A DNA stretch of 64,000 nucleotides from positions 1,606,001 to 1,670,000 of the forward strand of contig NZ_CP067377.1 of the NCBI RefSeq assembly GCF_019565455.1, given 5' to 3'. Every line of letters starts with the position of its first letter. Position 1 is the first letter of the stretch. A model generated the notes under the pieces. The model did not search any database and was not told the origin of the DNA. It saw only the letters and a list, made by a program, of their open reading frames with translations. Positions 9,382 through 18,329 of the stretch are shown one piece after another. Source of the DNA: Flavobacterium oreochromis. Lineage in GTDB: Bacteria; Bacteroidota; Bacteroidia; Flavobacteriales; Flavobacteriaceae. The position numbers and the translations under genes were made by a program.

Positions 9382-9389
9382 TAATTTTG
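9382..9389 (+). promoter_or_regulatory. putative M1 peptidase promoter -7 box
   Basis: TAATTTTG, exact TAnnTTTG consensus, 10 bp before the ATG at 9400. The -33 element is unclear. Confidence 0.45.
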
Positions 9390-9399
9390 TAATAAATAA

Positions 9400-11643
9400 A
9401 TGAAAAAATTAACGTCTCTAGTAGTTGCGTTATTCTCTACTTTTCTAGGAGTGGCCCAAGAATCAAAGAGTAAGTCTAAATCAGAAACTCATACAGATCA
9501 AAGTAAGTTTCGTCAGATGTATGATTTAATGGCTACGCCCAATATGTATCGTACTGCTTCAGGAGCTCCAGGGCCTGAATATTATCAGCAACGTGCAGAC
9601 TATAAAATGGATATTGAGTTAGATGATAAAAAAGCACGTTTATACGGAGTAGAAACCATTACTTATACAAATAATGCAAAGGAATCATTAGATTATTTAT
9701 GGGTGCAGCTAGATCAAAATCTTTTTGCAAAAACATCTAAAACACCTTTAGTAAGAAATGAAAAAATAGATCCAGCTATCAGTGCTAGAGCATTTTCACG
9801 TACTTATATGGAGGAAAAATTTGATGGCGGTTTTAATATAGAATATATTAAAGATGCTATGGGACAACCTATTTCTTATACGATTAATGAAACCATGATG
9901 CGTGTTGATTTGAAAAAGCCCTTAGCAAAAGGAGAAAAATTTATTTTTACTATAAAATGGTGGTACAACGTAGGAAATTATATGGTAGATGGAGGACGTA
10001 GTGGCTATGAACAATTTCCAGATGGAAATAGATTATATGTTCTAGCTCAATTTTTTCCTCGTATGGCCGTATATAATGATGTAGAAGGATGGCAAAATAT
10101 GCAATTTTGGGGACAAGGAGAATTTGCTTTGCCTTTTGGAAATTATGAAGTAAATATAACTGTGCCAGCAGATCATATAATGGAAGCTACAGGTACCTTG
10201 CAAAATAGAGCAGAGGTTCTAACTCCTGTCCAATTACAGCGTTATTTACAAGCAGAAAAAACATTTGATAAACCCGTAATTATAGCCACCCAAGAAGAAG
10301 CTGTAGAAAGAGAAAAATCTTGGTCAGATAAAAAGAAAGTATGGCGTTTTAAAGCAGAAAATGTACGTGATTTTGGGATTTCTACTTCTCGAAAATTTAT
10401 TTTAGATGCTATGGCGGTTCAATTAGGAGATAAAAAAGTAATGGCTACTTCTATTTATCCTAAAGAAGGGAATCCTTTATGGGAGCAATATTCAACTAAA
10501 ATCGTAGCTCATACTTTAAAAAGTTATTCTGCAAAAACATTTGATTATCCTTATCCTAAAGCAGTTTCTGTTAATGCACAAGATCAAGGAATGGAATATC
10601 CCATGATTTGTTGGAATTTTGGAAGACCAGATGAAAAAGGAAATTATTCAGACCATTTAAAGTATGGTATGATGGGAGTTATAGTTCATGAGGTAGGACA
10701 TAATTTTTTTCCAATGATAGTTAATTCTGATGAACGTCAATGGACATGGATGGATGAGGGATTAAATACTTTTTTAGAGTATTTAGCGGAGATAGAATGG
10801 GATCCTAATTTTCCAACTGATCGAGGTCCAGCTAAAATGATAGTTCCATATATGAGTGGAGATCAAAATGGTATAGAGCCTATTATGTCTAATTCTGAAG
10901 TTATTAAACAATTTGGTAATAATGCTTATGGGAAACCTGCAACAGCGTTGAATATTTTAAGAGAAACTATTATGGGGCGTGAGCTTTTTGATTACGCATT
11001 TAAAACCTATGCAAATCGTTGGAAATTTAAACATCCTACTCCTGAAGACTTTTTTAGAACAATGGAAGACGCGTCAGGAGTTGACTTAGATTGGTTTTGG
11101 CGCGGTTGGTTTTACACAACTGACTACAATGATATAGGAGTAAAAGAAGTAAAACAATTTTTTATAACAAATGATGAACCAGCTGGTTTTAAGGCACAAG
11201 AAGTAACACGGAAAAATCGTTTTAGAGCATCAGGACCTAAAGTGTATATGGTTGAAAAATCAAGTGTTGATTTTAAACCAGCAATGGATAAGTCTTTTGA
11301 AACAAAAGAAATAAAAACATTAGAAGATTTTATAAATACAAATTTTACAGCGGAAGAAAAAGCTAAATTAGTAACACCTAAATACTTTTATCAAGTTACT
11401 TTTGATAAACCAGGAGGTTTAGTAATGCCTTTATTAGTTGAAATTACTTATGAAGATAATACAACAGAAAATTATAAATTTCCAGCTCAAATTTGGTTAA
11501 AAAATGATAAAGAAGTTTCACGCGTTTTTGCGACTCAAAAAATTATAAAAAAAATAAAGATAGATCCTAAAGAAGAAACCGCAGATATTGATGTTTCAAA
11601 TAATACTTGGCCAAAAGAAGAAATTAAATCTAAATTTGATTAA
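9400..11643 (+). CDS. M1 family zinc metallopeptidase, exported
   Basis: Periplasmic or secreted aminopeptidase. A signal peptide (MKKLTSLVVALFSTFLGVAQ) precedes a Lys/Ser-rich linker. The gluzincin motif HEVGH at residues 430-434 is followed 18 residues later by the third zinc ligand, Glu453, in WMDEGLNTF. The N-terminal beta domain is present, and the 747 residues fit the large Bacteroidota M1 clade. The classical exopeptidase motif GxMEN is replaced by a QGMEYP-type sequence, as is usual in this clade. It lies downstream of the CarboxypepD_reg/DUF6702 operon, with its own -7 box. Confidence 0.9.
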   Translation: MKKLTSLVVALFSTFLGVAQESKSKSKSETHTDQSKFRQMYDLMATPNMYRTASGAPGPEYYQQRADYKMDIELDDKKARLYGVETITYTNNAKESLDYLWVQLDQNLFAKTSKTPLVRNEKIDPAISARAFSRTYMEEKFDGGFNIEYIKDAMGQPISYTINETMMRVDLKKPLAKGEKFIFTIKWWYNVGNYMVDGGRSGYEQFPDGNRLYVLAQFFPRMAVYNDVEGWQNMQFWGQGEFALPFGNYEVNITVPADHIMEATGTLQNRAEVLTPVQLQRYLQAEKTFDKPVIIATQEEAVEREKSWSDKKKVWRFKAENVRDFGISTSRKFILDAMAVQLGDKKVMATSIYPKEGNPLWEQYSTKIVAHTLKSYSAKTFDYPYPKAVSVNAQDQGMEYPMICWNFGRPDEKGNYSDHLKYGMMGVIVHEVGHNFFPMIVNSDERQWTWMDEGLNTFLEYLAEIEWDPNFPTDRGPAKMIVPYMSGDQNGIEPIMSNSEVIKQFGNNAYGKPATALNILRETIMGRELFDYAFKTYANRWKFKHPTPEDFFRTMEDASGVDLDWFWRGWFYTTDYNDIGVKEVKQFFITNDEPAGFKAQEVTRKNRFRASGPKVYMVEKSSVDFKPAMDKSFETKEIKTLEDFINTNFTAEEKAKLVTPKYFYQVTFDKPGGLVMPLLVEITYEDNTTENYKFPAQIWLKNDKEVSRVFATQKIIKKIKIDPKEETADIDVSNNTWPKEEIKSKFD

Positions 11644-11669
11644 AAAAAGTTGATTATATTAATTCTCTT

Positions 11670-11712
11670 AAACTTGTCATTTTACTTATATATGTAGAAT
11701 GGCAAGTTTTTT
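11670..11712 (+). terminator. hairpin terminator after the M1 peptidase
   Basis: Imperfect stem AACTTGTCATTTTAC / GTAGAATGGCAAGTT with an AT loop, followed by a T run; about 30 nt after the stop codon. Confidence 0.7.
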
Positions 11713-11746
11713 ATTTCTTTTAACGTGTATTCATTGAATTTCTAAT

Positions 11747-11754
11747 TACCTTTG
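11747..11754 (+). promoter_or_regulatory. putative tatA promoter -7 box
   Basis: TACCTTTG, exact TAnnTTTG consensus, 21 bp before the tatA ATG. Confidence 0.5.
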
Positions 11755-11775
11755 TGAAAAGTAAAAAATAATAAT

Positions 11776-12123
11776 ATGTTCGGAATTGGTGGCGGTGAAT
11801 TAATATTCATCATCTTTATAGCTCTTATGTTATTTGGAGCAGATAAAATACCAGATATAGCACGTACTTTAGGAAAAGGAATGGCGCAGTTAAAAAACGC
11901 GACTAATGATATTAAATCAGAAATCCAAAATAGTACTACAGGGAAAGAAATAACTCAAATGACCACTGATTTTTCTAAAGAAGTAGAAAGTATAAAGCAA
12001 AATGTTCAGGATCGCATAATGAAAGATGCTCCTGTACAAAATTCCTTAGATATAACGAAAGAAATAGATGAGGTAAAAGAAAGCTTCGAAGATTTAACTG
12101 GACCTATAAAACGTCAGATGTAA
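11776..12123 (+). CDS. tatA: Sec-independent (twin-arginine) translocase TatA/B-type protein
   Basis: Inner-membrane component of the Tat system for export of folded proteins. MFGIGGGELIFIIFIALMLFGADKIPDIARTLGKG shows the short N-terminal membrane helix, the FG hinge (LFGADKIPD) and the amphipathic helix typical of TatA. A charged cytoplasmic tail completes 115 residues, longer than minimal TatA but usual in Flavobacteria. Whether it acts as TatA or TatB cannot be decided from sequence. The start of the PAP2 gene overlaps its stop (TAATG). Confidence 0.88.
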   Translation: MFGIGGGELIFIIFIALMLFGADKIPDIARTLGKGMAQLKNATNDIKSEIQNSTTGKEITQMTTDFSKEVESIKQNVQDRIMKDAPVQNSLDITKEIDEVKESFEDLTGPIKRQM

Positions 12124-12685
12124 TGTTAGAATATTTAATAGAACTAGATAAGCAGCTTTTTATTTTTTTAAATGGTTTAGGAACTCAATCATTCGATGGT
12201 TTTTGGTTGTTTATTACAAAACAGTTTCATTGGACTCCCTTTTTTATCATAATTTTGTATTTAGTATATAAAAAGAAGGAGGCTGGAAACCCTTTCTTGT
12301 TGTTCTGTTCACTATTACTTTATTAATTACCTTTACAGATCAGTTTACTAATCTTGTAAAAGAAGCAGTTCAGCGATTACGCCCTTGCAGTACTCCAGAA
12401 TTAAAAGGAATTATACGAATTGTAAAAAGTAGTGATACATTTAGTTTTTTCTCAGGGCATGCAGCTAACTCTATGGCAACAACAGTTTTTGTATATCTAA
12501 TTCTTAGAAGAAATTATAAATATACCTATTTACTTTTTTTCTTTCCTTTAATTTTTGCTTATAGCCGTATTTATTTAGGTTTACATTATCCAAGTGATAT
12601 TTTAACAGGATATATTGTTGGAGGAATTTTTGGAGTAAGTTTCTATGTATTATATACTAAGTTAGTAAAAAGAAAGGAGCAGTAG
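12123..12685 (+). CDS. PAP2 family membrane phosphatase (frameshifted)
   Basis: Integral-membrane type 2 phosphatidic acid phosphatase, likely acting on undecaprenyl pyrophosphate or lipid phosphates. The frame breaks at an A/G-rich run near 12270-12282. Adding one base restores a single protein of about 187 residues with the three catalytic motifs: KEAVQRLRPC (C1), FFSGHAANS (C2) and SRIYLGLHYPSD (C3). Several hydrophobic helices flank them. It is coupled to tatA by a 1-nt overlap and nearly touches the convergent O-methyltransferase. The break is probably a sequencing error. Confidence 0.85.
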
Positions 12686-12686
12686 T

Positions 12687-13328
12687 TTATAAAACTCTGC
12701 TCACCGTTAATCCATCTCTTATAGGAAGTAAAACCGTTTCTACCCTAGGGTCATTTTTTAAAAGTTGATTGTATTCTAAAAGAATTTTTGTGCTTTTATC
12801 ATTTGCTTTTACGTCTTCCAGTACTTTACCGCTCCATAATACATTATCAGATAAAATTATACCTCCAGAATTCATCATGGGAAGTATTAGATGAAAATAG
12901 TTAATATAATTTTCCTTATCTGCATCTATAAAAACTAAATCAAATTTTTTGTTTAGAGTAGGAATGATTTCTAATGCGTTTCCTAAATGCTGATGTATCT
13001 GATTAGCCCAAGGAGATTGGTCAAAATATTTTTTTTGAAAATCATACAATTCCTCGTTGTTATCTATAGTATCCAGTGTTCCATTAATAATTAAACCTTC
13101 TGCTAAGCATAACGCAGCATAGCCTGTGTAGGTTCCTATTTCAAGAATAGTATTAGGGCGTATTAGCTTAGATAGCATGCTTAAAACACGTCCTTGAAAA
13201 TGACCACTTAACATACGAGGTTGCAGTATTTTTTGGTGCGTTTCTTTGTTTAAACGAGCTAAAAGCTCAGGTTCGTTCTCGCTATGATGAGTGACATAGT
13301 TTTCTAAATCTTCTGAAATGAAATGCAT
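12687..13328 (-). CDS. class I SAM-dependent O-methyltransferase (methyltransferase family 3)
   Basis: Cytosolic catechol O-methyltransferase-like enzyme. The 213 residues fit the family. Motif I NTILEIGTYTGYAALCLAEGL (about 59-79) binds SAM. LVFIDADKENYINYF holds the metal-binding Asp of the family and GGIILSDNVLWSGKV is the post-I signature. The substrate is unknown. It is convergent with the PAP2 gene, with a 1-bp gap. Confidence 0.88.
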   Translation of the reverse strand: MHFISEDLENYVTHHSENEPELLARLNKETHQKILQPRMLSGHFQGRVLSMLSKLIRPNTILEIGTYTGYAALCLAEGLIINGTLDTIDNNEELYDFQKKYFDQSPWANQIHQHLGNALEIIPTLNKKFDLVFIDADKENYINYFHLILPMMNSGGIILSDNVLWSGKVLEDVKANDKSTKILLEYNQLLKNDPRVETVLLPIRDGLTVSRVL

Positions 13329-13638
13329 ATTTTCGAATTACAAATTACAAATCTCAAAGTTTAAAAAAACTTTGAATTTGCTTATATGGATAAATCACAA
13401 AATTAAGATAATTATTTTTAAATAATTGAGTAAAAAAGATTCTATCTTTAATAAGATGAAAAAGGAAATATTTTATGTAAATGCCTTTATTAAAGATTTT
13501 TAAAAATTTAATTATCTTCAATCCTTAAAATACAAAAAGAATATTCATTGGAAAAAAACATTTTCTCCAACTTTACTAAAAAGTATTGTTGGTGTTTTGT
13601 TTTCTTTCTTTTGAATGTTCTTTTTACTTCTAGTGGAT
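13329..13638. other. intergenic region without recognisable gene
   Basis: About 310 bp of AT-rich sequence upstream of the O-methyltransferase and downstream of the nitronate monooxygenase. I see no ORF with family resemblance and no RNA gene. Confidence 0.5.
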
Positions 13639-13681
13639 GATTAGGTAATTATTTTTTTTTTAGAACAATAACTACCTAATC
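13639..13681 (-). terminator. stem-loop after nitronate monooxygenase
   Basis: Arms GATTAGGTAATTATT and AATAACTACCTAATC pair over 15 bp with one mismatch. The stem begins about 20 nt beyond the stop of the minus-strand gene. An A/T run lies in the loop rather than after the stem, so its efficiency as an intrinsic terminator is uncertain. Confidence 0.5.
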
Positions 13682-13703
13682 AACTTTTAATACTATAATA
13701 GAA

Positions 13704-14654
13704 TTATTGAATGAGCCCCTCTATTATTTTGTGTACAGGTTGAATAGATTTAGAATATTCTATTGTTGGACCAGCAACCCAAACTGTTTTATAAGTAGCT
13801 TGTGTGGCAGCTTTCGTTACTGCATTATTTCCAATCATAAAACGAATTAATTTAGCCCATTTTTTTAGACTTTTATTTGTGTTTAAAAATCGTTCTAGCC
13901 AATTTAATTTTGTTCCTATTTTTTGAACATAAGGAGTATTAATAACTGTACAAGGTGTTCCTGAAATTTTTTCAGTCATTACAATGTCTTTTGCTCCATA
14001 ATCTACACAAGCTTGTTTGTATTCTTGTGATACATTTGCTTCGTCAGAAGGAATAAAAAGACTTCCGATAGAAACACCTATAGCTCCGTAATTAAGCATT
14101 TTGTTTAAGTCAGCTTTACATCCTACACCGCCAGCAGAAATAACAGGTAAAGAGGTGTTTTCATCTAATAATTTAATTAGTTTTTCAGGATCTACATCAC
14201 CTCTATGTCCTCCAGCTTGATTATTTACTGCTATAATAGCATCAGCCTTTAAGCTTTCCACTTTTTTAGCAAATTTAAGATCAGTAACATCACAAAAAAC
14301 TTTAATTCCTACTTTATGCGCTTCTAATATGGTTTCTTCAGGACTTCCTAATGAAGTGATAATAAAATCTACTTTTTCTTCACAAAGAACCCTTAGTTGT
14401 TCTTTATATTTAATATTTGATTTGTTTACGATGAGGTTAAAACCAAAACTTCCACCTTCTACTTTAGCTGCTTTTAATTCTTTTATAGCATTTCTTAACT
14501 CTTCAAGAGTACGATAGTTTAAGGCAGGGATACAACCTGCAACTCCTGCTTTCATACCTTCTATCACCATAGCGGTATTAGAAACTAAAAACATAGGAGC
14601 CATTATAATAGGATGTTTTATATCTAATAATTCTGTTAATGTGGTTTTTGCCAT
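13704..14654 (-). CDS. nitronate monooxygenase / 2-nitropropane dioxygenase-like flavoprotein
   Basis: FMN-dependent TIM-barrel enzyme that oxidises alkyl nitronates. KHPIIMAPMFLVSNTAMV, the glycine-rich VNNQAGGHRGD and AGGVGCKADLNKML followed by GAIGVSIGSLF are the FMN-binding landmarks, with His in AGGHRGD. I chose the ATG at 14654 over an in-frame TTG at 14672 because a perfect TATATTTG -7 box (14670-14677) covers that TTG. The product has 316 residues. It is divergent from rlmN. The physiological substrate is unknown. Confidence 0.85.
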   Translation of the reverse strand: MAKTTLTELLDIKHPIIMAPMFLVSNTAMVIEGMKAGVAGCIPALNYRTLEELRNAIKELKAAKVEGGSFGFNLIVNKSNIKYKEQLRVLCEEKVDFIITSLGSPEETILEAHKVGIKVFCDVTDLKFAKKVESLKADAIIAVNNQAGGHRGDVDPEKLIKLLDENTSLPVISAGGVGCKADLNKMLNYGAIGVSIGSLFIPSDEANVSQEYKQACVDYGAKDIVMTEKISGTPCTVINTPYVQKIGTKLNWLERFLNTNKSLKKWAKLIRFMIGNNAVTKAATQATYKTVWVAGPTIEYSKSIQPVHKIIEGLIQ

Positions 14655-14669
14655 AATTGTAAATTTGAT

Positions 14670-14677
14670 CAAATATA
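14670..14677 (-). promoter_or_regulatory. nitronate monooxygenase promoter -7 box
   Basis: Minus strand reads TATATTTG, exact consensus, 15 bp upstream of the ATG at 14654. It rules out the earlier TTG start. Confidence 0.6.
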
Positions 14678-14784
14678 ATAAAAAATATTATGCTTGCATA
14701 TAATAAAAAATATTTAAGAATCTAAGAAATGAATCTTGCTTAATACTATGTAGGAATTTGATATTTGAAAAAATTAAGAATTCT

Positions 14785-14792
14785 TATCTTTG
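14785..14792 (+). promoter_or_regulatory. rlmN promoter -7 box, predicts a near-leaderless mRNA
   Basis: TATCTTTG, exact consensus, ends 4 nt before the rlmN ATG at 14797. TTG at 14765-14767 (17-bp spacer) may be the -33 element. Confidence 0.6.
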
Positions 14793-14796
14793 CCTC

Positions 14797-15840
14797 ATGC
14801 AAACAGAAAAGAGAGATATACGAGCGTTAAGCAAAGAAGAATTACGAGCATTTTTCGTGTCTAATGGAGATAAAGCTTTTAGAGGAAATCAAGTTTATGA
14901 ATGGTTATGGCAAAAAAAAGCACATAAGTTTGAAGATATGACAAGTCTTTCTAAAGCAACTAGAGATATGTTAGAACACAATTTTGTAATCCAGCATATA
15001 AAAGTAGATCAGATGCAAAGGAGTGAAGATGGAACGGTAAAGAATGCAGTTCGTTTGCATGATGGCTTAGTAGTAGAATCTGTATTAATTCCAACTGAAA
15101 CTCGAACGACAGCATGTGTGTCAAGTCAAGTTGGATGTAGTTTAGATTGTAATTTTTGTGCAACAGCACGATTAAAAAGAATGCGAAACTTAGAGCCAGG
15201 AGAAATTTATGATCAAGTGGCGGCTATAGATTCAGAAAGTCGTTTATATTATAATCGTCCTTTATCAAATATTGTTTTTATGGGGATGGGAGAACCTCTT
15301 ATGAATTACCCTAATGTTATGAAAGCAATAGATAAAATAACATCACCAGAAGGATTAGGCATGTCTCCTAAGCGTATTACCGTTTCTACATCAGGTATTT
15401 CTAAAATGATAAAAAAAATGGCAGATGATGAAGTTAAATTCAAATTAGCTGTTTCATTACATTCAGCAGTGGAAGAAATTAGAAATGAAATTATGCCTTT
15501 TACTAAAAATTTCCCTTTAACAGATTTGCGAGAAGCTTTGCAGTATTGGTATAAAAAGACAAAGAGTAAAGTAACTTATGAATATGTTGTTTGGAGAGGA
15601 ATTAATGATGATAAGAGATCAATAGATGCTCTAGTTAAATTTTGTAAGTACGTTCCTTGTAAAGTTAATTTGATTGAATACAATCCTATAGATGAAGGTG
15701 ATTTTCAACAAGCATCAGAACAAGCAATAAATGATTATATAAAAACTTTAGAGGCAGCTGATGTAGTAGTAAAGGTTAGGAGAAGTAGAGGAAAAGATAT
15801 AGATGCTGCTTGTGGACAGTTAGCTAATAAAGAAATTTAA
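14797..15840 (+). CDS. rlmN: dual-specificity RNA methyltransferase RlmN
   Basis: Radical-SAM enzyme that methylates C2 of A2503 in 23S rRNA and A37 of some tRNAs. The radical-SAM cluster is Cys114-x3-Cys118-x2-Cys121 (CSLDCNFC). MGMGEPLMNY and the C-terminal AACGQL cysteine, which forms the protein-RNA intermediate, are present. The ATG at 14797 gives 347 residues, the usual family length. An upstream TTG would place coding sequence across the promoter. The gene ends in half of a hairpin split by an IS256-family element. Confidence 0.95.
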   Translation: MQTEKRDIRALSKEELRAFFVSNGDKAFRGNQVYEWLWQKKAHKFEDMTSLSKATRDMLEHNFVIQHIKVDQMQRSEDGTVKNAVRLHDGLVVESVLIPTETRTTACVSSQVGCSLDCNFCATARLKRMRNLEPGEIYDQVAAIDSESRLYYNRPLSNIVFMGMGEPLMNYPNVMKAIDKITSPEGLGMSPKRITVSTSGISKMIKKMADDEVKFKLAVSLHSAVEEIRNEIMPFTKNFPLTDLREALQYWYKKTKSKVTYEYVVWRGINDDKRSIDALVKFCKYVPCKVNLIEYNPIDEGDFQQASEQAINDYIKTLEAADVVVKVRRSRGKDIDAACGQLANKEI

Positions 15841-15841
15841 A

Positions 15842-15854
15842 AAAGAGGTATTCT
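15842..15854. terminator. left arm of a bidirectional terminator split by an IS element
   Basis: AAAGAGGTATTCT (15842-15854) is the exact reverse complement of AGAATACCTCTTT at 17236-17248. Deleting the IS and one target copy leaves this 13-bp stem with a loop of about 10 nt between convergent rlmN and gldA: a typical shared terminator. Confidence 0.7.
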
Positions 15855-15865
15855 GTTGTATTATA

Positions 15866-17229
15866 GGACACTATCCTACAAAGTGTGTAAGTTAAAAAGT
15901 TTAGGCTTGGATTTTATAATCTGAGCCTTTTTTCAAATATAAGATTAAATTGGTTTAAAACAATACCCCAATTTTGTATTGGCATCGACCATTTTTTAGT
16001 TGCTTCTTTTAAGGCAAGGTAAACCGATTTTATTACCGCCTCATCTGTTGGAAACGACATTTTGTTTTTGGTGTACTTGCGAATTTTCCCATTAAGATTT
16101 TCAATTAAATTTGTGGTATAAATAATTTTGCGGATTTCTAACGGGAAGTCAAAAAGATGGTTAATTCGTCCCAATTTTCCCTCCAAGATTTGATAGCATA
16201 TCCATATTTAGATTCCCATTTTTGAGCAAAATCTTCTAGAGCTAACTCGGCGGCTTGTTTTGTTGGTGCTGTATAGACTAGTTTCATGTCGGTTGTAAAT
16301 TGCTTTTTATCTTTCCATACGACATATCTACAAGCATTTCTTATTTGGTGAACCACACAAATCTGTGTTTGTGATTCAGGAAAAACAGAACGTATGGTTT
16401 GAGTAAATCCGTTTAAATTATCGGTAGCCGTTATTAAAATATCTTCCACTCCGCGGGCTTTTAAATCGGTTAAAACACTCATCCAGAAGCTTGAACTTTC
16501 ATTCTTACCTAACCACATACCAAGAACTTCTTTTCGTCCTTCATGATTAAGTCCTACTGCTAAATAGATAGTTTTATTGATTACTTTTGAGTTTTCACGA
16601 ACTTTGAAAACAATTCCATCCATCCAAACAATTAAGTAAACTTCATCTAATGGTCTGTTTTGCCAGGTTACTATCTCACTTGCTACTGCATTAGTAATTC
16701 TTGAAATGGTAGAAGTTGAAATGTCAAAATTATACATTTCTTTGATTTGCTCTTCAATATCACTAACACTCATTCCTTTAGCATAAAATGAAATGATAAC
16801 ATTCTCTAAACCATCAATAATATTATGTCTTTTAGGGACTAAAACAGGTTCAAAACTACCTTCTCTATCTCTTGGGACTTTAATTTGATCTTCTCCAAAG
16901 GAAGTCTTAATCTTCTTGGTTCCATGACCATTACGATAATTGCCGTCAGAGGTTTTTTGATGTTTTTCGGTATCTAAGTGAGCATCTAGTTCGGCATTGA
17001 GCATGTGTTCTACTGCTCGTTTATGCATTTGCTTAAAAAAGGAAGATAAATCTTCTCCATTTTTAAAGGATTTAAAAAAATCCTTGTTGTTTAATAAGTC
17101 TTCTTTGTCTATCATAACTATGTAAATATATAAAACGTTAAAAAGTTATTTCCGAAAAATTTTAGCTCTTTTAAGCGAGCTAATTTTTCAGAATAACTTT
17201 TTAACTTACACAGTTTGTGTTATACTGCC
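15866..17229 (-). mobile_element. IS256-family insertion sequence
   Basis: A 1364-bp element bounded by imperfect inverted repeats of 27-28 bp. Both ends begin GG, share the core TGTGTAAGTTAAAAAGTT, and have about one indel. A 7-bp target duplication, TATTATA, lies at 15859-15865 and 17230-17236. It contains one transposase gene, interrupted by a frameshift. Length, repeat layout and transposase fit IS256. It is inserted in the loop of the rlmN/gldA terminator. Confidence 0.88.
15914..17115 (-). CDS. IS256-family transposase (frameshifted)
   Basis: DDE transposase of the mutator type. The N-terminal part (from 17115) has [14 protein letters not shown], the zinc-ribbon-like [10 protein letters not shown] and the catalytic regions [10 protein letters not shown] and [10 protein letters not shown], with [12 protein letters not shown]. 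The C-terminal part (from 16186) continues with [19 protein letters not shown], which carries the catalytic Glu. The frame breaks at a five-A run (+ strand, 16151-16155); one added base gives [13 protein letters not shown] and an intact protein of about 400 residues. The element may be active if this is a sequencing error. Confidence 0.9.
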
Positions 17230-17246
17230 TATTATAGAATACCTCT

Positions 17247-18146
17247 TTAAAAATTATTTTGTTTTTCCCTGAAAATACTTTCTAAATTTTTATTCTTTTG
17301 TGTAAGTTGTAATGTTTTTAAGCCATTAAGTTGTGCAAAGTCAAAGAGTATTGGTCGCATATCATGTTCAGAATTAAAATGTAATTCCCAGTAATTTCCA
17401 ATCTTCTCATATGAAATAATATTAGGTATTTCATTAATCATTGATTCACTAACTTCTTGATCAAACTCAACTTCTATTATTTGTTCATTCGATTCAGAAA
17501 TTAAATGCTGAATTTGATTATCAGCTACAATTTTTCCTTGATTAATAATAATAACGCGATCACAGATAGCTTCCACTTCTTGCATGATATGAGTAGAAAG
17601 AAAAACGGTTTTATCTTTTCCTATATTTCTAATTAAATCACGGATCTCAATTATTTGATTAGGATCTAGACCAGTTGTAGGTTCATCTAAAATAAGTACC
17701 TCTGGATTATGTAATAATGCTGTAGCTAAGCCTACACGTTGTCTATACCCTTTGGAAAGGTGGCTGATTTTTTTGTGACTTTCAGGACCTAAACCTGTAA
17801 GTATAATAACTTCCTCTATACGAGCCTCATTAACTTTATACACATTTGCATTAAAGCTTAAATATTCCCGAACATAAAGATCTAAATATAAAGGATTGTG
17901 TTCTGGAAGATAGCCTACAGATTTTTGAACATCAAGAGTTTGTTCCTTGATATTAAATTCGTTCACTTTTGCAAGACCTTCATCTGGAATGATATAAGTT
18001 GTTAAAATTTTCATTAAAGTAGACTTTCCAGCTCCATTTGGACCTAAAAAGCCAACAATTTCTCCTTTGTTTACTTTAAATGTAATGTTGTCTAATGCTT
18101 TTTGAGCACCATAACTCTTAGAAATATTTTGAACCTCTATAGACAT
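17247..18146 (-). CDS. gldA: gliding-motility-associated ABC transporter ATP-binding protein GldA
   Basis: ATPase subunit of an ABC exporter which, with GldF and GldG, is linked to gliding motility in Flavobacteria. Walker A GPNGAGKST is at about residues 35-43, the signature LSKGYRQRVGLA near 134, Walker B VLILDEPTTGLD near 155, and the switch His in FLSTHIMQEVEAI. The 299 residues and the C-terminal extension match GldA. GldF and GldG are not adjacent, so the name rests on similarity and lineage. It is convergent with rlmN and divergent from the aromatic operon. Confidence 0.85.
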   Translation of the reverse strand: MSIEVQNISKSYGAQKALDNITFKVNKGEIVGFLGPNGAGKSTLMKILTTYIIPDEGLAKVNEFNIKEQTLDVQKSVGYLPEHNPLYLDLYVREYLSFNANVYKVNEARIEEVIILTGLGPESHKKISHLSKGYRQRVGLATALLHNPEVLILDEPTTGLDPNQIIEIRDLIRNIGKDKTVFLSTHIMQEVEAICDRVIIINQGKIVADNQIQHLISESNEQIIEVEFDQEVSESMINEIPNIISYEKIGNYWELHFNSEHDMRPILFDFAQLNGLKTLQLTQKNKNLESIFREKQNNF

Positions 18147-18166
18147 AAATTGCTAACTATTTAGAG

Positions 18167-18174
18167 CAAAAATA
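18167..18174 (-). promoter_or_regulatory. putative gldA promoter -7 box
   Basis: Minus strand reads TATTTTTG, exact consensus, 20 bp upstream of the gldA ATG. Confidence 0.55.
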
Positions 18175-18224
18175 AGAAAAACGCTTAAAAAGATTTAAAT
18201 AGTTTTCTGTTTAAAAAAAAATAC

Positions 18225-18232
18225 TAATTTAG
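18225..18232 (+). promoter_or_regulatory. weak candidate promoter for the aromatic leader
   Basis: TAATTTAG departs from TAnnTTTG at one position and ends about 19 nt before the leader ATG. No better box is seen between gldA and the leader. Confidence 0.3.
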
Positions 18233-18251
18233 CTGGACGCAAAAAAAACGT

Positions 18252-18329
18252 ATGAACCATTTGGTAACATTATATAACAACTTCTTTTATTACTTCTTTT
18301 GGAAAGAAGCGGGGTTGTTATGGTGTTAA
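18252..18329 (+). CDS. aromatic amino acid leader peptide (attenuation)
   Basis: 25-codon ORF, ATG at 18252 and TAA at 18327-18329. Codons 9-17 read NNFFYYFFW (AAC AAC TTC TTT TAT TAC TTC TTT TGG), with another Trp at codon 24 and a Tyr at codon 8. Seven consecutive aromatic codons in a tiny ORF, followed by mutually exclusive hairpins and a terminator just before pheA, are the hallmark of a ribosome-mediated attenuator like pheL or trpL. The peptide itself probably has no function; translation speed is the signal. It is too short for standard gene callers. Confidence 0.88.
   Translation: MNHLVTLYNNFFYYFFWKEAGLLWC

Noticed and set aside
14758..14796. Upstream TTG start for rlmN
   Set aside because: It would put coding sequence across a perfect -7 promoter box; the ATG at 14797 gives the family's normal length.
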